DNA of 5,856 nt. Origin: Uruburuella suis (GTDB lineage: Bacteria > Pseudomonadota > Gammaproteobacteria > Burkholderiales > Neisseriaceae). Under the pieces are notes generated by a model that ran no database searches, was not told where the DNA came from, and was given only the letters and a program-made list of their open reading frames with translations. This document shows positions 1-5,856 of this stretch, one piece after another. The position numbers and the translations under genes are program-made. The number at the start of each line of letters is the position of its first letter. Position 1 is the first letter of the stretch. Location of the stretch: the NCBI RefSeq assembly GCF_004341385.1, contig NZ_SLXE01000057.1, positions 1-5,856 on the forward strand, written 5' to 3'.

Positions 1-20
1 TCAGCGGGGCTTCGGAAGGG
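1..20 (-). terminator. 5S trailer and probable first arm of the rrn terminator, cut by the window edge
   Basis: Read on the minus strand, the bases after 5S run CCCCTTCCGAAGCCCCGCTGA and stop at the window edge. A GC-rich arm such as AAGCCCCGCTGA directly after 5S is what the ascending arm of a factor-independent terminator looks like. The matching arm and T-run would lie outside the window. Within the window the only self-pairing is CTTC/GAAG around a single base, which cannot fold, so the terminator is inferred rather than seen. Confidence 0.4.
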
Positions 21-137
21 GTGCCTGGCAGTGACCTACTTTCACATGGGTATCCACACTATCATCGGCGCTGAGTCGTTTCACGGTCCTGTTCGGGATG
101 GGAAGGCGTGGGACCAACTCGCTATGGCCGCCAGACT
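21..137 (-). rRNA. rrf: 5S ribosomal RNA
   Basis: This is the 5S rRNA of the large ribosomal subunit. On the minus strand it runs from AGTCTGGCGGCCATAGCGAG to GGTCACTGCCAGGCAC. The conserved internal blocks are present: GGTCCCACGCC, CCCATCCCGAAC, CGTGAAACG and GCGCCGATGATAGTGTGG. The two ends pair as helix I (GTCTGGC with GCCAGGC, one U-G wobble), which sets both boundaries to within about two bases. The length of about 117 nt is slightly below the 120 nt of E. coli. It is the last gene of the operon, about 170 bases downstream of 23S, and would be released from the common precursor by endonuclease cleavage. Confidence 0.96.
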
Positions 138-307
138 AAACTGTACAAATTTCGAAAGCCGTCGCGCTGGATTCTTCTCCGGCGCTTTATCAACATGAAA
201 TGCTCTTCGCACTTCCAACAGGGTAATGTTTGTTATCGCATGATTGCAGTATCCTGCAACTCATGACTTCAGTAAGCTTTTCTTCATTCGAAGTCTCTCA
301 AATGATA
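138..307 (-). other. 23S-5S intergenic spacer (transcribed)
   Basis: This transcribed spacer has no tRNA gene and no open frame worth calling. It contains the 3' strand of the pre-23S processing stem (annotated separately). It also has a compact hairpin at 244-259, where TTGCAG and CTGCAA close a GATA tetraloop on the minus strand. The rest, about 140-240, is unremarkable apart from a GCGC-rich patch at 160-195 that may fold imperfectly. A weak pairing of GGCTT, upstream of 5S, with AAGCC in the 5S trailer might form a short 5S processing stem, but only about six pairs support it. Confidence 0.7.

Positions 308-315
<8 letters not shown>
270..315 (-). other. pre-23S processing stem, 3' strand
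   Basis: Three blocks here are complementary to the region before 23S. Bases 298-315 pair with 3192-3209 (18 perfect pairs, including the terminal helix of mature 23S). Bases 289-295 pair with 3221-3227 (CGAAGTC, 7 pairs). Bases 270-280 pair with 3277-3287 (CAGTAAGCTTT, 11 pairs). They occur in the correct nested order, so one long interrupted stem can bring both ends of 23S together. Stems of this kind are known RNase III substrates in bacterial rRNA maturation. Cleavage here is inferred. Confidence 0.85.
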
Positions 316-3191
<2,876 letters not shown>

Positions 3192-3198
<7 letters not shown>

Positions 3199-3287
3199 CT
3201 ATCATTTGAACGACCTCTCTGACTTCGCTTATCCTCCCGTTGACTAGGGGAATAAACTAGAGATGTTTACTCTGATAAAGCTTACTG
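3192..3287 (-). other. pre-23S processing stem, 5' strand
   Basis: This is the upstream partner of the stem that encloses 23S. Blocks 3192-3209, 3221-3227 and 3277-3287 are complementary, in nested order, to 298-315, 289-295 and 270-280. The innermost 18-pair block starts inside mature 23S helix 1 and continues outward. An asymmetric 11-by-2 internal loop follows, then seven pairs, then a larger internal loop, then eleven pairs. The order and length make coincidence very unlikely. Confidence 0.85.
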
Positions 3288-3387
3288 CTTTGTTGTGTGA
3301 CACACTCTGCCTTTTGTGCTCAGAGTGCGTCCGATACAATCATCACCCAAATTTTTATGGCTTGGCTGTGCTTATGGCGCCCGTCTT

Positions 3388-3399
3388 TTCAGACGGCCT
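3388..3399 (-). repeat. DNA uptake sequence, AG dialect, within a hairpin
   Basis: The minus strand reads AGGCCGTCTGAA, the 10-base Neisseria uptake core GCCGTCTGAA with an AG prefix. In Neisseriaceae these sequences are bound by the minor pilin ComP and bias natural transformation towards DNA of close relatives. The core overlaps a hairpin at 3381-3396, CCGTCT and AGACGG closing a GAAA tetraloop. This is not the usual arrangement of two inverted uptake sequences acting as a terminator, because only one full copy is present and no T-run follows. It is the only full copy I see in the window and is the best marker of the host family. Confidence 0.9.
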
Positions 3400-3487
3400 A
3401 TCCATAGGCTGAATCGACTCGGGTTGCAACCCTTGCCTTTTACATCCAAACCAACATTGTCTTTGTTTGTTGATTTCGGCTTTCCAA

Positions 3488-3500
3488 TTTGTTAAAGATC
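3488..3500 (-). promoter_or_regulatory. boxA antitermination element before 23S
   Basis: The minus strand reads GATCTTTAACAAA, matching the boxA core (TGCTCTTTAACAA in E. coli) except near its 5' end. In rRNA operons boxA RNA is bound by NusB and NusE (S10) to build the antitermination complex that lets polymerase pass Rho-dependent sites. A second boxA in the spacer before 23S is also found in E. coli rrn operons. This one lies about 60 bases downstream of the predicted start of the internal promoter, so it could serve both read-through and internally initiated transcripts. Confidence 0.8.
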
Positions 3501-3564
3501 GATGCGGCTTCGAAACTCAGCTTTTGCTGCGTCTCTTCGCTTCGCAAATCAAAACGAGCTGGCC

Positions 3565-3592
3565 ATTATAGCAGCCAACCTCTTGAAGTCAA
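3565..3592 (-). promoter_or_regulatory. predicted internal sigma70 promoter for 23S-5S
   Basis: The minus strand has TTGACT as -35 (3587-3592), a 16-base spacer, then TATAAT as -10 (3565-3570), preceded by TGC, which gives the extended -10 form TGnTATAAT. This is a very close match to the sigma70 consensus. Transcription would begin near 3558-3560, 125 bases after tRNA-Ala and 360 bases before 23S, and would make 23S-5S without 16S or the tRNAs. The promoter call is by motif alone. Activity, and any occlusion by polymerases from upstream, is unknown. Confidence 0.7.
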
Positions 3593-3594
3593 CT

Positions 3595-3618
3595 AAAAAT
3601 AAGAAGTCGCCTTCTTAT
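3595..3618 (-). terminator. possible intrinsic terminator or attenuator hairpin
   Basis: On the minus strand ATAAGAAG and CTTCTTAT pair perfectly (8 pairs) around a GCGA loop of the GNRA class and are followed directly by TTTT. The shape is that of a factor-independent terminator, but the stem is A/T-rich and the T-run is short, so it would be weak. It stands three bases upstream of the internal promoter's -35. It could reduce read-through into that promoter or only be spacer structure. Most polymerases must pass it if 23S is made from P1 and P2. Confidence 0.45.
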
Positions 3619-3689
3619 CCTTTTGTTTTGCTTCTGCTTGTCTGCCGCCTTCTACGGCAGCTTTCGCTTTCGCTTTGATTTGCAAAGTG

Positions 3690-3765
3690 TGGTGGAGGCA
3701 AACGGGATCGAACCGATGACCCCCTGCTTGCAAAGCAGGTGCTCTACCAACTGAGCTATGCCCCC
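3690..3765 (-). tRNA. tRNA-Ala(UGC)
   Basis: This 76-nt tRNA reads GGGGGCATAGCTCAGTTGGT at the 5' end on the minus strand and has an encoded CCA at 3690-3692. The anticodon UGC is at 3730-3732 in the loop TTTGCAA, closed by CCTGC/GCAGG. The T arm contains GGTTCGATCC. The acceptor stem GGGGGCA/TGCCTCC carries a G3-U70 wobble, the main identity element recognised by alanyl-tRNA synthetase, which confirms the assignment. It is the second spacer tRNA, 22 bases after tRNA-Ile, in the Ile-Ala order common in proteobacterial rRNA operons. Confidence 0.98.
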
Positions 3766-3787
3766 AGTGTCGGGTCCGGCCTCTGAT

Positions 3788-3864
<77 letters not shown>

Positions 3865-3900
3865 AAGGCCTTATGTTTACTTCCTTTGCATCTCTAATCT

Positions 3901-3934
3901 ACAGTTTACCGATAAGTGTGAATGCGAATACGCC
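3901..3934 (-). other. pre-16S processing stem, 3' strand
   Basis: These 34 bases are an inverted copy of 5581-5614 in the leader, with 30 of 34 positions matching. Two of the four differences leave G-U wobbles in RNA, so the central 21 positions pair without a break. The stem base lies only about 14 nt beyond the mature 16S 3' end and about 93 nt before the 5' end. This is the standard place for the RNase III stem that separates pre-16S from the primary transcript. Cleavage itself is inferred. Confidence 0.88.
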
Positions 3935-3944
3935 CCGTCTTCTC

Positions 3945-5488
<1,544 letters not shown>

Positions 5489-5573
5489 AATCTCTAACTT
5501 TTTTAACTTCTGGTCTGCTTCAAAGAAATAAACGAAGATATGTTATACATAATCTTGTCTATCTTTTTTCAAC

Positions 5574-5600
5574 AGTGTGAGGCGTCTCCGCACTCACACT
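5574..5600 (-). other. boxB-like leader hairpin
   Basis: On the minus strand AGTGTGAG and CTCACACT pair (8 pairs). Above them GCG/CGC closes a GAGA loop of the GNRA class, with one unpaired base on one side. It sits just downstream of boxA, whereas the E. coli rrn order is boxB then boxA. Its 5' half is the same sequence that pairs with the 16S trailer, so the local hairpin and the long-range processing stem exclude each other. Confidence 0.7.
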
Positions 5601-5614
5601 TATCGGTAATCTGT
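5581..5614 (-). other. pre-16S processing stem, 5' strand
   Basis: This is the leader partner of 3901-3934. The shared core TTACCGATAAGTGTGA is identical, in inverted orientation, in the two places. It begins directly after boxA, so the antitermination signal and the processing signal are adjacent in the nascent RNA. The inner part overlaps the boxB-like hairpin. Confidence 0.88.
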
Positions 5615-5627
5615 TTGTTAAAGAGCA
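5615..5627 (-). promoter_or_regulatory. boxA antitermination element of the leader
   Basis: The minus strand reads TGCTCTTTAACAA, identical to the E. coli rrn boxA. It is expected to recruit NusB-NusE for rRNA antitermination. It begins within one to three bases of the predicted P2 start, so P2 transcripts would carry it at their extreme 5' end, while P1 transcripts carry it about 130 nt in. Confidence 0.9.
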
Positions 5628-5635
5628 GGGATGGC

Positions 5636-5663
5636 AGTATACAGCAACAAAATCCTTTGTCAA
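5636..5663 (-). promoter_or_regulatory. rrn promoter P2 (proximal)
   Basis: The minus strand has TTGACA (5658-5663), a 16-base spacer, and TATACT (5636-5641), with initiation expected near 5628-5630. The discriminator GCCATCCC is GC-rich, a trait that in proteobacterial rRNA promoters goes with short-lived open complexes and growth-rate and ppGpp control. Upstream, 5664-5690 is fairly A/T-rich and could be a moderate UP element. The 16-base spacer is one below optimum, also common for rRNA promoters. Confidence 0.88.
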
Positions 5664-5694
5664 CCTCAATTCATACAAATCGTTTCAAAAACGC

Positions 5695-5722
5695 TTTAAA
5701 TTAAGACCAACTGTGCTATAAT
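5695..5722 (+). promoter_or_regulatory. possible plus-strand promoter inside the rrn control region
   Basis: The plus strand has TTTAAA (5695-5700), 16 bases, then TATAAT (5717-5722) preceded by TGC, an extended -10. It points away from 16S and towards P1, so its transcript, starting near 5729, would be antisense to the P1 start. No plus-strand gene follows inside the window. The -35 is only a partial match and the region is A/T-rich, so a chance match is possible. Confidence 0.4.
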
Positions 5723-5727
5723 TATCT

Positions 5728-5760
5728 GTTCATCACATCGCCGCCGAAGCAGCGAAGAAC
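5728..5760 (-). other. UUCG hairpin at the P1 transcript 5' end
   Basis: On the minus strand CGCTGC (5749-5754), TTCG (5745-5748) and GCGGCG (5739-5744) form a six-pair stem with the very stable C(UUCG)G tetraloop. GTTC (5757-5760) and GAAC (5728-5731) could add an outer stem if transcription begins early enough. The predicted P1 start near 5755-5757 puts the core hairpin within a few bases of the 5' end. No T-run follows, so it is not an intrinsic terminator. Confidence 0.65.
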
Positions 5761-5763
5761 CGA

Positions 5764-5815
5764 ACTATACCCAAACCACCAAAACCCGTCAACATCTATC
5801 TGCAAAAATATTTAC
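5764..5815 (-). promoter_or_regulatory. rrn promoter P1 (distal) with UP element
   Basis: The minus strand has TTGACG (5787-5792), a 17-base spacer, and TATAGT (5764-5769). Immediately upstream, 5793-5815 contains GTAAATATTTTT in the phase expected for an UP element bound by the RNA polymerase alpha C-terminal domains (about -59 to -38). The spacer is G/T-rich. P1 lies about 130 bases upstream of P2 on the same strand, the tandem P1-P2 layout typical of rRNA operons. Confidence 0.85.
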
Positions 5816-5823
5816 AATAAAAT

Positions 5824-5856
5824 ATCACCCGATTGTTTTAGCTGGGTATTTTTTAT
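5824..5856. terminator. weak possible terminator upstream of P1
   Basis: ACCC (5827-5830) and GGGT (5844-5847) can pair around a 13-base loop. On the plus strand ATTTTTTAT follows, and on the minus strand GATATTTTATT follows. Four or five pairs is a poor stem for an intrinsic terminator. It could end an upstream minus-strand gene or a short plus-strand transcript, or be part of the A/T-rich promoter flank. Confidence 0.2.

Larger units (their letters stand above)
3540..3687 (-). repeat. 17-bp inverted repeat enclosing a hairpin and promoter, directly after tRNA-Ala
   Basis: On the minus strand CTTTGCAAATCAAAGCG (3671-3687) is complementary along its full length to CGTTTTGATTTGCGAAG (3540-3556), with two G-U wobbles. 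The outer arm begins two bases after the CCA end of tRNA-Ala. The enclosed 114 bases hold the terminator-like hairpin and the -35/-10 pair. As RNA this would be a long stem in read-through transcripts. As DNA it resembles a small element with terminal inverted repeats, but I see no flanking target duplication, and the arms do not resemble Correia-element ends. Its nature is unresolved. Confidence 0.7.
3199..3689 (-). other. tRNA-Ala to 23S spacer (structured, transcribed)
   Basis: About 490 bases separate tRNA-Ala from 23S and contain no supported protein gene. In transcription order the spacer holds a 17-pair inverted repeat enclosing a hairpin and a promoter-like sequence (3540-3687), a boxA copy (3488-3500), a DNA uptake sequence in a hairpin (3381-3399), and the 5' strand of the pre-23S stem. 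Further hairpins are CTGCCG/CGGCAG at 3642-3660, CAGC/GCTG with an AAAA loop at 3518-3529, and CACTCTG/CAGAGTG at 3303-3327. GGGTTGCAACCC at 3421-3432 is a perfect palindrome. CTTTCG repeats nearly three times at 3661-3676. The structure density suggests the spacer folds extensively as RNA. Confidence 0.8.
5489..5629 (-). other. 16S leader region (transcribed)
   Basis: This is the transcript between the predicted P2 start (about 5628-5630) and mature 16S. After boxA and the processing-stem strand comes an A/T-rich tract with a hairpin at 5535-5556, AAGAT-ATGT pairing with ACAT-ATCTT with one bulged A. The last 40 bases before 16S are purine-rich and show no clear structure. No open reading frame or start signal is convincing. 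The leader should be removed during 16S maturation. Confidence 0.75.

Noticed and set aside
138..307. tRNA gene between 23S and 5S
   Set aside because: No T-arm GGTTCRANYCC, D-arm or CCA pattern is present on either strand.
3421..3432. Perfect palindrome GGGTTGCAACCC as an operator
   Set aside because: It has no loop, no nearby promoter in the right position and no recognised regulator. A chance palindrome or spacer structure is as likely.
3540..3687. Correia repeat element
   Set aside because: The size and promoter content are suggestive, but the terminal arms do not match Correia ends as I know them, and no TA target duplication is seen.

Overview
The window is one complete ribosomal RNA operon, read entirely on the minus strand, with its promoter region at the right-hand end and the start of its terminator at the left-hand edge. 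In transcription order (right to left) it holds promoter P1, promoter P2, boxA and leader, 16S rRNA, tRNA-Ile(GAU), tRNA-Ala(UGC), a long spacer, 23S rRNA, and 5S rRNA. I find no convincing protein-coding gene. The open frames that cross the window are chance frames through rRNA and tRNA on either strand.

The organism is very probably a member of the Neisseriaceae (Betaproteobacteria), either Neisseria or a close relative. The 16S gene reads like Neisseria 16S throughout, including the stretch before the GAGTTTGATCCTGG start. The 16S-23S spacer also carries AGGCCGTCTGAA, a 12-base DNA uptake sequence in the AG dialect known from part of this family. Species cannot be fixed by eye.

Region by region: 1-20 is the 5S trailer and the probable first arm of the operon terminator. 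21-137 is 5S. 138-307 is the 23S-5S spacer. 308-3198 is 23S. 3199-3689 is a structured spacer. 3690-3765 is tRNA-Ala and 3788-3864 is tRNA-Ile. 3948-5488 is 16S. 5489-5856 holds the leader and promoters. The rRNA genes have near-canonical lengths (about 1541, 2891 and 117 nt), intact functional centres and no intervening sequence.

The parts work together as one transcription and processing unit. Two strong sigma70-type promoters drive it, and P1 carries a good UP-element match. A boxA identical to the E. coli antitermination element follows P2 directly. Long inverted repeats flank 16S (5581-5614 with 3901-3934) and 23S (3192-3287 with 270-315) and should form the RNase III-type processing stems.

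The most unusual part is 3540-3687, between tRNA-Ala and 23S. A 17-base-pair inverted repeat encloses a terminator-like hairpin and then a near-consensus promoter with an extended -10, and a second boxA lies downstream. This could give 23S-5S an entry point independent of 16S. That is an inference from sequence and is not demonstrated.
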